Below are positions 30,201 through 38,801 of a stretch of 64,000 nucleotides of DNA, piece after piece (the stretch's first letter is position 1; the number at the start of each line of letters is the position of its first letter). The translations under genes and the position numbers were made by a program. Origin of the DNA: Chloroflexota bacterium (GTDB taxonomy: Bacteria > Chloroflexota > Dehalococcoidia > Lucifugimonadales > JACPQL01); contig JACPQL010000011.1 in NCBI GenBank assembly GCA_016190445.1, forward strand, positions 1-64,000, written 5' to 3'. The notes beneath the pieces are model-generated. The model worked only from the letters and a program-made list of their open reading frames with translations, was not told where the DNA came from and did no database searches.

Positions 30201-32839
30201 GCACGTTCTCCTACATGGTTGGGGAAACCCTCGGCTTTGAGCCCGGCGATAGTGAGGGTGCGCCGTAACTGGCGCCAGGCCAGCAGCAGCCTGTAGCGCT
30301 CCTTGAGAGTCAGCTTACGCCCGCCGTAGCGGCCCTCCACGAAAGCCTCGCCAATAAGCCGGATGTCCCTTGTTGCTTCGGGGACTACTATAGATAAGGC
30401 CCTGCAAAACTCAAAGGGTGTCTGCCACGGGTGGGGCCCAACGCCCAGAAAAGCGGCCAGACGCCCCATTCGTTGGTAGGCATCGTTCACGTTCCACAGG
30501 ATGAACACCCTTGTTGCCCAGAGCAGGCCGATGGCCAAGGTCAGCCCTCCCAGGGCGAGCAAGAACACGGCACCACCGGCGCCCAGGGGAGCCCCAAAGT
30601 AGTTGAGGGGTATGGGGAACGGCCCTCGGCCTCCAGGGAAACGGCCGCCCAAGTCCTCCGGCAGCTCTTCCTCATCATCTCCACCCCCTTCGTCGCTGGG
30701 CTGTTCCTTGGCAACCTCTTCCGTAGTGCTGCCCCCTTCCCCAGGTGCTTGCATGTCTATCTGCCCCAGGGCCACCGCCAGGGCCAGGGTCTGGAGGCTT
30801 CTGGGGCCCTTGGGATATATAGGAGAGGGCTCGAACTCAATCCAGCCATAGCCGGGGAAATAGACCTCAGGCCAGGTGTGGCTGTCCGAGTCGCGGATGA
30901 CGTAGCTGCCCAGCCGTTCATCCTGCGCTCCGGGCCCGTACCCCAGCACCAAGCGCGCCGGGATGCCCATAGACCGCAGCATGACCACCATGGCCGATGC
31001 GAAGTAGTCGCTGTTTCCCTCTTTGGTCTGGAAGAGAAAGTAGTCCACCCCATCGGCGTCAAAGGGGATCTGGAGCATGCGACGGCGATGGGTGAAGTGG
31101 CGGAGGTACTGCTCGATGGCCATGGCCTTGTCATAAGGATTATCGGCCTCTTTGGTGATCTCGAAGGCCAGGTCCCTTACTCGCTGGGGCAGGGTTTCAG
31201 GGAGCTGAAGATACCTGTCCACCATCCAGTCTGCGTAGTCCCCATTCGCACCCCGCAGGTCGGCGGCGCTGGCATTGGGCAGGTTGCCCGCGGCCGTGTA
31301 CAGGGGGCCGCGGCTCTGGCGCTTCAACCCCAGGAAGTCTTCATAGGGCGCTCGCAGGCGCACCTCCAGGCCGCTCACCAACTCCCCGTTCTTTAGCTCT
31401 TGTTGCAGAGCATCCCTTTGGCCCGTTTCCCCTTCATCCACCTGGATGCTCTTTCGTCGCCCGGACTTCGGGTCACGGACAACCACTTCTATTACCTGGA
31501 CCTCAGGGGTGTCCAGGGCGCCCGGGCTCTGGGCGAGGAGGCTGGTCGCTTCTGGGCTGCCGGGCAGGGTGTTGGCCCAAGCACGGACCTCAGAAGGTAG
31601 ACCATCCCCTGAGGTGGGGGCTGCCATGTCCAGACGGTAGGTTGGAGCCTTGGCCACTTCCACCTTGGCGGGCTGGTCCACATACACCACGTCGCCCGCT
31701 GTGAGGAAGTAAGGTATGTCCGCAACCAGCCGGATGTCATATATGAGGTTGGCCTCTATGGGCAGCCCTAGAGGGAACTCCTCTTCTGCGGGGTCCAAAT
31801 AGTCCGGTCCCTGGATGGTGGTTGCCGCGCCAGGCGCGGGCCTGAGCGCAGTATCTGTGACTTTCCACGCCTTGGAGGTATAGGTGTCGTACACCCGCAC
31901 GCGCCAGAACCAGGGGGCGTAGGTGGCGGCTACGGGGGTCCGCTTGTCAGGCACCGGCCGGACTAACGGCAACACCTGGCCGAAAAAGTGGAGAGAAGAA
32001 GGTACCTGGCTCCCGCTCTTGACGCCGCCAAACAGCCGTTGGAACTCTTCCTGAAGGCCCACGTAACGGTCTATGGCCCGGGACACTGGCCGCAGGGGCC
32101 TGGCGGGCTTGGAACCGATGGGAAACAACGCCGCCACCAGCACAGCAGTCAAGGCCAGGGCCACCGCCAAAGCGAGGAACACGTATCCAAGAGACCGCGG
32201 GTGCTCGATCTTTCGGACGTCCAACCCTTTGACCCAGTGCGCCACAGTGGTCTGTGCGATGAGCAGGAGGGCTAGCTGAAGGTACAAGAAAAAGTAGAGG
32301 AACTGGCTCCGGGGCAGATGGGCCAGGTTGAACAGCACGCCAGCACCGACGGGGACCACGGCCAGCCATACATTGTGGTGACGGAAAAGGGCCCAGGTTG
32401 TCGCATATCCCACGCCCCAAGTGGCAGCGGTCAGAACAAAAGCAAAAGGCAGGCTGTCTGTGCTGGCGTCCGTCACAAGGACGGCCTTCCACCACCACCC
32501 CATCCTGGAGTTGAAGTCGGCAAACTTGGCCAGCCAGCCCTCGCTGTCCACCACGGCGACGCTGCTGAGGTAGATGACAATCGCGCCGAGAGTGACGCTC
32601 AGCACAAGTTTGACCCAGAGGGGCCGTTGCAAGCGGAGGACCAGGAGAGCGCTGACGGTGGAGATGGCCATGATCAGGACTAGTGGTGGAGTACTGGCCC
32701 AGTGGGCCAGTCCCACACTCCAGGTAGCCACCAGCAACGCGCTGAGGTGAAGAAGGAAGGTCAGCGGCTCGGCAGCTAGCGTCCTGGGCAAGCCACCTAC
32801 CCTTCCAGACAAGCGTTGCCACATGGACCCAGCAGCCAT
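30197..32839 (-). CDS. Transglutaminase-like membrane protein (TgpA type) with altered catalytic position
   Basis: 880 residues. About six or seven N-terminal membrane helices (to ~230) precede a large extracytoplasmic region. The transglutaminase-like core lies at about 590-690. Another membrane helix follows near 775-800 (GGAVFLLALGGLTLAIGLLW), then a C-terminal DUF4129-like cytoplasmic helix pair. In the core, the expected catalytic Cys (as in GYCEYFASAM) is Ser: GNSDYFASAMVVMLRSMGIP. The His (DSHTWPEVYFPGYGW) is kept and the acid is Glu (EFEPSP). The Ser codon AGC is clear in the sequence. It may be a non-catalytic or Ser-dependent variant. It starts one base after the DUF58 stop codon. 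Confidence 0.92.
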   Translation of the reverse strand: MAAGSMWQRLSGRVGGLPRTLAAEPLTFLLHLSALLVATWSVGLAHWASTPPLVLIMAISTVSALLVLRLQRPLWVKLVLSVTLGAIVIYLSSVAVVDSEGWLAKFADFNSRMGWWWKAVLVTDASTDSLPFAFVLTAATWGVGYATTWALFRHHNVWLAVVPVGAGVLFNLAHLPRSQFLYFFLYLQLALLLIAQTTVAHWVKGLDVRKIEHPRSLGYVFLALAVALALTAVLVAALFPIGSKPARPLRPVSRAIDRYVGLQEEFQRLFGGVKSGSQVPSSLHFFGQVLPLVRPVPDKRTPVAATYAPWFWRVRVYDTYTSKAWKVTDTALRPAPGAATTIQGPDYLDPAEEEFPLGLPIEANLIYDIRLVADIPYFLTAGDVVYVDQPAKVEVAKAPTYRLDMAAPTSGDGLPSEVRAWANTLPGSPEATSLLAQSPGALDTPEVQVIEVVVRDPKSGRRKSIQVDEGETGQRDALQQELKNGELVSGLEVRLRAPYEDFLGLKRQSRGPLYTAAGNLPNASAADLRGANGDYADWMVDRYLQLPETLPQRVRDLAFEITKEADNPYDKAMAIEQYLRHFTHRRRMLQIPFDADGVDYFLFQTKEGNSDYFASAMVVMLRSMGIPARLVLGYGPGAQDERLGSYVIRDSDSHTWPEVYFPGYGWIEFEPSPIYPKGPRSLQTLALAVALGQIDMQAPGEGGSTTEEVAKEQPSDEGGGDDEEELPEDLGGRFPGGRGPFPIPLNYFGAPLGAGGAVFLLALGGLTLAIGLLWATRVFILWNVNDAYQRMGRLAAFLGVGPHPWQTPFEFCRALSIVVPEATRDIRLIGEAFVEGRYGGRKLTLKERYRLLLAWRQLRRTLTIAGLKAEGFPNHVGERA

Positions 32840-32840
32840 C

Positions 32841-34079
32841 CTAGAGCCTCTTCCCCGTGACCTCTGCCTCCGGGTCCTGCCACGGTGTGGTACCGGTCAC
32901 AAACTGCTTGCCAAGGCTTATTCCCTTGCGTATCACGTACGTGGGCACCCTTGCGGCCCTGAGTGCAAAGGCCAGGGGCCCCACTTCGCTGGCACCTCCA
33001 AACGACGCGGCGTCTATCAGAAGCACCAGGATGGAGTTGCCGAACCTGGACAGGGCCGCCAGTTGAGAGCCCCAGGACGGGTCAGTAGAAGGGGTGATCA
33101 GCACCACCGTTCCCGGTGGGCTGGAGACCATGTCCACCATGGCGCCCAGGGCTGTTGACAGCGGCACCGTCCCCTCCCCTCGGACGGAGGCCAGCATACG
33201 CAGGGCCTCCTCTAGGGCTGACGGACCTGACTGAGGCCACATAGCGTAGTGGGCGTCGCCTGTGCCAGCCACGCCCACGGACCACTCCAGACCGACATAC
33301 CGGTTCACCACCGAGGCAGCGAGCGTAACAGCGCACTCCTCCGTGCTATGGGGAGGCTGGCCTGCCTGCACCTCGCGGTGCAAGTCCAGGAGCACCCACA
33401 TCCGCCTCTCCTTCCCAGCATCGAACTGCTTCACCATCAGCTCGCCCGTCCGTGCGGTGGTCTTCCAGTGGACGTACTTGTAGTTGTCACCAGGCAGGTA
33501 CTCTCGCACCGAGGATATGGCGCCTCCCGTGGTATGGGCCCTGCTGTGGGAGCCCTCCTCGCCCAACAGGTCCACATACGAGGTTACGAAGTCAGGTATG
33601 GGTTGCACCGCAGGCACTACCACCAACTCGGCGGTCCCCGGGGCCCGCCTGGAGCGCCTGAGGACGCCCAGAGGGTCTACGCTCACCAGCGCCGGACCCT
33701 TGAGGGTATAGATCCCCCGCCTGGTAGCAGAGCCCCGGAGGACTATCTCCTTCGTCTTGCCCGCGCCCAGGTGTACGACCTTGCCGCTTCCTCCCCCGGG
33801 GAGATCAAGGAGGTCCCATACTTCTACGCCGAGCATCGGGATGGGGCCGGTGTTGTTCACGGCGACTCGGGTCTCCACACTATCCCCTACCTGCACCCGT
33901 TTGGCGGGGCGTTCAAACGTCAGGCGCACCCAGCGCAGGCTAAAGTACGACCACGCCAGGCCTGCCCCGAGGACCAAGACTAGAAGAACAAAGAGCCGGT
34001 AATAGAGAGGAAACCCTGTGGACAGGCCGGACACGAGCACAAAGAGGGCCAACACAAGTAGAAAGAGGAACCGCTTCAT
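32841..34079 (-). CDS. DUF58 family protein
   Basis: About 412 residues. Two closely spaced N-terminal membrane helices (FLFLLVLALFVLVSGLSTG and YYRLFVLLVLVLGAGLAWSY) precede a beta-rich region (about 60-170). The DUF58 signature VREYLPGDNYKYVHWKTTAR follows near 195, with LMVKQFDAGKERRMWVLLDL. A von Willebrand A-like C-terminal half follows. DUF58 proteins partner MoxR ATPases. ATG 34079 overlaps the stop of the upstream membrane-protein gene (ATGA); a GTG 18 bases earlier is in frame. Confidence 0.93.
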   Translation of the reverse strand: MKRFLFLLVLALFVLVSGLSTGFPLYYRLFVLLVLVLGAGLAWSYFSLRWVRLTFERPAKRVQVGDSVETRVAVNNTGPIPMLGVEVWDLLDLPGGGSGKVVHLGAGKTKEIVLRGSATRRGIYTLKGPALVSVDPLGVLRRSRRAPGTAELVVVPAVQPIPDFVTSYVDLLGEEGSHSRAHTTGGAISSVREYLPGDNYKYVHWKTTARTGELMVKQFDAGKERRMWVLLDLHREVQAGQPPHSTEECAVTLAASVVNRYVGLEWSVGVAGTGDAHYAMWPQSGPSALEEALRMLASVRGEGTVPLSTALGAMVDMVSSPPGTVVLITPSTDPSWGSQLAALSRFGNSILVLLIDAASFGGASEVGPLAFALRAARVPTYVIRKGISLGKQFVTGTTPWQDPEAEVTGKRL

Positions 34080-34900
34080 GAGTAGTTGTCTCTCCACAAG
34101 AGCGTTGTCCAGACCACCACGACCATGATTCCGGGAATGGTGCCTGCCAGCATCGGCAAGGTGGGGAAGTACCCGCTCGCTCTAGGTGGGAGAGAGAAAA
34201 CAAAGTCCGGGCCGGCGTACAGAGTCGTCGAGCCCGCCACCAGCACGAACCCCACAGCCAGCAGAATCGCACCCCCCCAGAGAGGCACCCCTTTCCTGAC
34301 AAGGACCGTGCCCAGTACCAGGGAGCCACAAGCGCCGAAAGCGGCCAGGTACGCCAGAAAGAGCCGGCCAGGTAGGAGGAACAGCTCCGACTCGCTGGCC
34401 ACAATGCTGAGCAGGGCTACGGTGAAGAAGAGCTGCATGATTGCGGCAGCGGTCCCCCCAACGAGGCTGAGGGTGGAGCCACCGTTACCTCTTATGGTGG
34501 GGATTGACAGCTCGGCCAGAAGAAGGAGCAAAAGCGGCAGCGCCAGCGTGTAAGGCCAGGCCGGAGGGAACAGCCCCTCCCAGTCCACAAGGTAGACGCC
34601 CCGGTAAATGGGCGGAATGAACCGTCCCAGGCTGAGAAAGAGGGAGAAGAAAACCGCCAGGCCAAAGATGACCATGGCCAGGCGCCTGCGGTTTTCCATG
34701 GCAGCGCCCACTCCAAGGAAGACCCCCACCCCGGCGGCGCCTGTGATTAGAATAGCGGGGACGTGCTGCAACGGGTGGTTAAGGGCGCGGGCTTCAAAAG
34801 GCAGCACGGACGCCGCAGCCAGCAGGGAGGCTCCGGCTAAGGTGCCTGCGAGCCTGATCAGGGTCGGCCCCGCCGATTGCCATTCTCTGGTGACCGCCAT
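34076..34900 (-). CDS. Multi-pass membrane protein of unknown function
   Basis: 274 residues with about seven or eight predicted membrane helices (LAGTLAGASLLAAASVL, ILITGAAGVGVFLGVGAAM, LAMVIFGLAVFFSLFLSL and further ones) and almost no soluble domain. It has no recognisable catalytic motif. It is the first gene of the MoxR/DUF58/transglutaminase operon and overlaps DUF58 by four bases, so it probably belongs to the same membrane complex. A promoter lies in the 170-bp gap upstream. Confidence 0.8.
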   Translation of the reverse strand: MAVTREWQSAGPTLIRLAGTLAGASLLAAASVLPFEARALNHPLQHVPAILITGAAGVGVFLGVGAAMENRRRLAMVIFGLAVFFSLFLSLGRFIPPIYRGVYLVDWEGLFPPAWPYTLALPLLLLLLAELSIPTIRGNGGSTLSLVGGTAAAIMQLFFTVALLSIVASESELFLLPGRLFLAYLAAFGACGSLVLGTVLVRKGVPLWGGAILLAVGFVLVAGSTTLYAGPDFVFSLPPRASGYFPTLPMLAGTIPGIMVVVVWTTLLWRDNYS

Positions 34901-35037
34901 CCGCCGCCTCGTTCGATAGATGCACCATGGCCCGCCGGCTCTACGGAGCGAAATCGGCAGGCCATTGCGGTGCTGTCCGGTATTCCCCCACCCGACTCAG
35001 GAATGGCGTACCGGATCTCTCAGTGAATTGAACTTTT

Positions 35038-35067
35038 ATCATGAATCGGCATGCCCCTGGCTGTCAA
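35038..35067 (-). promoter_or_regulatory. Promoter for the MoxR/DUF58 operon
   Basis: On the minus strand: TTGACA (35067-35062), 18-bp spacer, CATGAT (35043-35038). It sits just beyond the stop codon of the hydrolase gene and points to the membrane-protein gene starting at 34900. The -35 is perfect; the -10 is moderate. Confidence 0.5.
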
Positions 35068-35074
35068 CCCTCTG

Positions 35075-35878
35075 CTATGGTCTAGCGGCTCTCAGTGCTG
35101 GGGGGCAGACCTCTTGCAGGAACTTGAGGACCTCTCGGTTAAACAGGGCTGGCTGCTCATAGTACACTGCGTGGCCTGCGTTGGGCATCCGCGCTAGCCG
35201 TGCCTGGAGAATCTGGGAGGCCGCGATCTCGATGGTCCTGGGAGGAGCTAGCGCGTCCTCCTCACCCACAACATAGAGAATGGGCACACCCGCCTCCGCC
35301 AGCCGCTCATGAGTCGAGCCCCGATAGTTTGGGGGGACGGCCAGAAAGTCCGGGCCGTGCCTGGGGTTCAGTCGCATTATCTGGCGGTACAGGAAGGCCC
35401 GCTCCGGGTGCCGGGCTATGTAGCGGGGCGACAGGGCCAGTATGGTGCCCTTGGGCATTGCCCTGTTGCGTTCGAGTTGCTCCGCCCGGATTGCCCGCGA
35501 CTCGTCGTTCACCGAGCCGCCGTTGGAGCCGGAGAGCACCAGCGCCCAGACTCGCCCTGGGTTCCGTAGCGTGAAGCCTACTCCCGTCCTGCCGCCCATG
35601 GAGTGGGCGACGATGGCCATCTGTTGCACGCCCAGGTGGTCCAGCAGGCCCCTGAGATCGTCGGCAAAGGCGCGACGTCCCTGGGGCTCGGCGCTATCCC
35701 GGGACAGGCCGAAGCTACGGTGGTCGAAGGTGATGCAAGTGTAGTGTCGGGAGAAGAAGGGGACTTGCTGCCACCAGGACAGGTGGTTTCCCCCAGCGCC
35801 GTGGGCAAAGACCAGGGCCGGCCCACTGCCGTGGGCCTCGTAGTAGAGATCAATGCCGTTCACCGATACGAGGGGCAT
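35075..35878 (-). CDS. Alpha/beta-fold hydrolase
   Basis: 267 residues from ATG 35878, the position where relatives begin (MPLVSVNGIDLYYEAHGSGP); the frame opens nine codons earlier. It has an oxyanion segment HGAGGN, a nucleophile elbow VAHSMGGRTG (Ser near residue 95), an acid in YVVGEEDALAPP and a His near the end in MPNAGHAVYYEQP. These motifs are typical of carboxylesterase / 3-oxoadipate-enol-lactonase-like enzymes. It is the last gene of the five-gene enolase-superfamily operon and may open a lactone or ester made by that pathway. Confidence 0.9.
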   Translation of the reverse strand: MPLVSVNGIDLYYEAHGSGPALVFAHGAGGNHLSWWQQVPFFSRHYTCITFDHRSFGLSRDSAEPQGRRAFADDLRGLLDHLGVQQMAIVAHSMGGRTGVGFTLRNPGRVWALVLSGSNGGSVNDESRAIRAEQLERNRAMPKGTILALSPRYIARHPERAFLYRQIMRLNPRHGPDFLAVPPNYRGSTHERLAEAGVPILYVVGEEDALAPPRTIEIAASQILQARLARMPNAGHAVYYEQPALFNREVLKFLQEVCPPALRAARP

Positions 35879-35919
35879 ATATGCCGCTCGCCGGCGGGGT
35901 GTCATTTGGCTGTGGTCAC

Positions 35920-37113
35920 TTACTCTTTATGGGTCACAGCCCGCCCCGCCGTCTCCTTGGCCAGCCACGCGAACAGGATACCAGGGACCAGGAAAGCCAT
36001 GGCGTTGACCACCAGGCCCCAGGAGATGCCTACCATGTCTGCTATGAACCCTAACAACGGGGAGCCCACCACCAGGCCCACGTCGCCAAAGGTGCGGTAT
36101 GCTCCCAAGGCCACTGCCAACTGGCGCCGGGGTGCCAGGTCGGCCACATAGGAGTTCCCAGTGGGCGCCTCGACTGCCTGCCCTACACCGTAGAGGGCCA
36201 TGGCGAAGGCGAACACCCATACATTTGGACTCACCGCGGATAATAGCAGGGAGGCCATGAATAAGACCACCGTCGGAAGGATGAGGGTTTTCCGTCCCAG
36301 GCGGTCAGCCAGGGCGCCGACGAAAGGCTGACATATGAGGTTGGTTGCCGATGGAACAGTGAAGAGGAGTCCAAGGGTCCCAGGTCCCAGGAGGAAGCGC
36401 TCCTTCCCCAGGAGGGGCCATAGATTGAAGAGGGCGCCTCCTCGAGTGAAGAACACCGCCATGGCGATGAGGCCCATGGCGATGAAACCGGGGCTCCGGA
36501 ATACCGAGCCCGTGTTCGCCGGTGTCTCCCGGCCTCGCTGCACAACAGGCAAGCCCGGCGGGTCTGCGGCAGGCTCGGAGACCCTGGCCACGGTGGAGGG
36601 GACCTTTGCCGTGACCCAGACCGCTGCCAGGAGAGATACCCCCGCCACCAGGAAGAAGGGCGCGTGCAGCCCAAAGAGGTCGGCGACGATGCCTCCCGTG
36701 GATGGGCCCAGGGTGATGCCCAGTAGAAAGGAGGCGTGGTAGATCGTCATGAGCCGTCCCCGGTTCGCTGGGGTGCTGATCGCCGCGACAAATGCGATAG
36801 CCGCCGTGATGAACAGGGCCGAGCCGAGCCCCGCTATGAACCGGAACACGATGAGGGGTCCGAACCCGGAGGTGAGCGCCACCATGAGGTTCCCAAAGGC
36901 GGAGAACAGCGCTCCCAGGACCAGGACGTCCCTTGCGCCACGGAACCTGGTAAGCACTCCTGCGGGGATGTTGGCGAAGACCCGGGCAACCGCGAAGACG
37001 CTGACCGCAACCCCTACCATTGCGGCTGACATGCCAAAGCTCTTCACCAGAAGGGGCAAGATAGGCACCACTATGCCCTGCCCCATGGTGATGAACATAG
37101 TGGAGAGGGCCAA
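35920..37113 (-). CDS. Major facilitator superfamily transporter
   Basis: About 397 residues with 12 predicted helices and the MFS loop signatures LTRFRGARDVLVLG and ALADRLGRKTLIL. It probably imports or exports a small organic acid or drug. The only in-frame start before the first helix is TTG 37113. The same frame stays open back to the stop of the upstream gene, with hydrophobic, helix-like sequence (PSVLLLALSTMF) before the TTG. So the true N-terminus may use a non-ATG codon, or one may have been lost. It sits within an operon of enolase-superfamily enzymes. Confidence 0.88.
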   Translation of the reverse strand: MALSTMFITMGQGIVVPILPLLVKSFGMSAAMVGVAVSVFAVARVFANIPAGVLTRFRGARDVLVLGALFSAFGNLMVALTSGFGPLIVFRFIAGLGSALFITAAIAFVAAISTPANRGRLMTIYHASFLLGITLGPSTGGIVADLFGLHAPFFLVAGVSLLAAVWVTAKVPSTVARVSEPAADPPGLPVVQRGRETPANTGSVFRSPGFIAMGLIAMAVFFTRGGALFNLWPLLGKERFLLGPGTLGLLFTVPSATNLICQPFVGALADRLGRKTLILPTVVLFMASLLLSAVSPNVWVFAFAMALYGVGQAVEAPTGNSYVADLAPRRQLAVALGAYRTFGDVGLVVGSPLLGFIADMVGISWGLVVNAMAFLVPGILFAWLAKETAGRAVTHKE

Positions 37114-37218
37114 GAGCAGGACGGATGGCTGTTGGCGGGCCGGCTCTACAAAAGAGTAGCGGACCGCGTTGCTGAGGCCGCGCCCAAGGTTTGCCGTGGC
37201 AGTGCCCTTCTCTTTAGA

Positions 37219-37530
37219 TTAGTTGATTCGCCTGTAGGCCCCGCGGATGCGCCTGGTCACATGGGGGCGTATCTTGGTGACCCAGTCGCCCTTGTCCGAC
37301 TCCCTATGCCACGCGGCGCTCTGGGGGATGTCGGGCGAATCTATCTCGTAGATGGCGATGTACCGCACTGCATCCTTTGTGTCTGCGACCTCCAGCTTGT
37401 AGCGGGTGCAGCTACGGACGCCGGGAACGGTCAAAAGGTTAGGCACGTGCTGGGTATCATAGACGCGATTGAACTCCTTTTCGAACTCCGGGGGAATATC
37501 CAACTGGACCACGTAAATGTAGTCTGCCAT
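37219..37530 (-). CDS. Small dimeric alpha/beta-barrel (EthD/DUF4286-like) protein
   Basis: 103 residues from ATG 37530, with TAAGGAG nine bases upstream. The long frame before it is a shadow of the neighbouring gene. The sequence MADYIYVVQLDIPPEFEKEF, then YDTQHVPNLLTVPGVRS, a Tyr-rich strand and VRYIAIYEID fits the ferredoxin-like fold of EthD/Dabb/DUF4286 proteins, which dimerise to bind hydrophobic or aromatic intermediates. Its place between an MFS transporter and an enolase-superfamily enzyme points to an accessory role in catabolism. Confidence 0.85.
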   Translation of the reverse strand: MADYIYVVQLDIPPEFEKEFNRVYDTQHVPNLLTVPGVRSCTRYKLEVADTKDAVRYIAIYEIDSPDIPQSAAWHRESDKGDWVTKIRPHVTRRIRGAYRRIN

Positions 37531-37564
37531 GGCAAGCGAACTCCTTACAGATGCTCGGCTTGCG

Positions 37565-38764
37565 TCACGCCTTCCTGCGTAGCCGCGCCGCTTCAGCGTG
37601 GTCCCAGGGCTGTATCCACTCCTTCCGGATCTCCATACCGAAGCCAGGCGCATCCGAGGGGGTGACATAGCCGTCCTTGGGCATGGGCATGCCGGGTATC
37701 GGACACACCTCCTCCAGGGGTACGCCCGGGTCAGTGTTGATAAAGTACTCCGCCATGGGCGACTCTGGCATGGCGATGGAGAAGTGCTGGCCGAAGGGGG
37801 TGCCGCCACCCAGGTGTGGTATGGTGATGACCCCTGCGGCCTCGGCGATGTTGTAGACCTTCACCGTCTCCGAGAGCCCGCCGCACCATCGGATTTCCGG
37901 CTGGACAACGTCAACGGCGCGGTTCTCTACAAGCTCGCGGAAAGCATGTCTGCCTTTGTGGTCCTCGCCTGTGGCCAGCGGAATCCCGGTCATGGCCCTT
38001 TTCAACTGGATGTGTCCCTCCAGGTCGCCGGGGACCAGGGGCTCCTCCAGCCACCGCAGCCCGTACGGCTTGAGCCGCTCCGCCAGACGGAGGGTGAACT
38101 CCACGTTGAAGGTCATCACCGGGTTGAACATGAGCTCCGCCTTCGGGCCCACGACGTCGCGGGCTTTGGCAATCTTTTCCTCCACCATGTTCAGGCCCGC
38201 GATCCCCATGTCGTAGTGAGCGGGGTTGCTGACCTTGAACGCAGTGAAGCCCAGCTCCATTGCCCAGTCCAGGTCGTCAGAGGTGGCGTATAGAAGGGAC
38301 TTGTCGCGGCAGGGACCTCCCAGGAGGCTGTACACAGGCTGGCCCAGCAGCTTCCCCTTCAGGTCCCACAGCGCCAGGTCAATCCCAGACTGGGCCACCG
38401 CCGTCACGCCCCCCGGGCCAAAGCGCTGCGTTGAGCGCCACATCAGGTCGTTGAGGTACTCCATGGCCAGGCAGTCCCGACCCTCTAGCAGCGGGGCGAA
38501 GTGGTAGTCAACCACGGCAGCCGCGAGCTCCCCAAAGGCGCACTGGCCCAGGCCCCAGGTGCCGTCCTCCGCAGTCACCTGGACCCATACCACTGCTGCG
38601 GTGTTTGCCCCAGGCATGGGGCGTTGCACCCTTGGGAACTCCGGGTACTTGTTGATGGGAAGCGCCCGTTCAGCAAGGTTGTACCAGTTGGGCCGCCTGG
38701 ACTTGCTCTTCGGTTGGACCCTGGGGATATTTACCGATACTGCCCGGATTTCCTTGATCTTCAC
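37565..38764 (-). CDS. Enolase-superfamily enzyme, rhamnonate-dehydratase-like, with altered metal ligand
   Basis: 399 residues. It resembles sugar-acid dehydratases, with closest resemblance by eye to L-rhamnonate dehydratase. The N-terminal capping domain is followed by the barrel. The first metal ligand is normally Asp (as in LMLDCWM) but reads Asn here (ELMFNPVMTF, codon AAC). The other two ligand positions are kept: Glu in WLEEPLVPGD and Glu in TGEDHKG. The candidate base His is in TIPHLGGGTPFG. It may use a modified metal site, or be inactive. It lies between another enolase-superfamily gene (37 bp upstream) and the small barrel protein (34 bp downstream). Confidence 0.9.
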   Translation of the reverse strand: MKIKEIRAVSVNIPRVQPKSKSRRPNWYNLAERALPINKYPEFPRVQRPMPGANTAAVVWVQVTAEDGTWGLGQCAFGELAAAVVDYHFAPLLEGRDCLAMEYLNDLMWRSTQRFGPGGVTAVAQSGIDLALWDLKGKLLGQPVYSLLGGPCRDKSLLYATSDDLDWAMELGFTAFKVSNPAHYDMGIAGLNMVEEKIAKARDVVGPKAELMFNPVMTFNVEFTLRLAERLKPYGLRWLEEPLVPGDLEGHIQLKRAMTGIPLATGEDHKGRHAFRELVENRAVDVVQPEIRWCGGLSETVKVYNIAEAAGVITIPHLGGGTPFGQHFSIAMPESPMAEYFINTDPGVPLEEVCPIPGMPMPKDGYVTPSDAPGFGMEIRKEWIQPWDHAEAARLRRKA

Positions 38765-38801
38765 ACGGCCTCCTTTCAGACCTGCGCAGTGGGCTTTGCG
38801 G

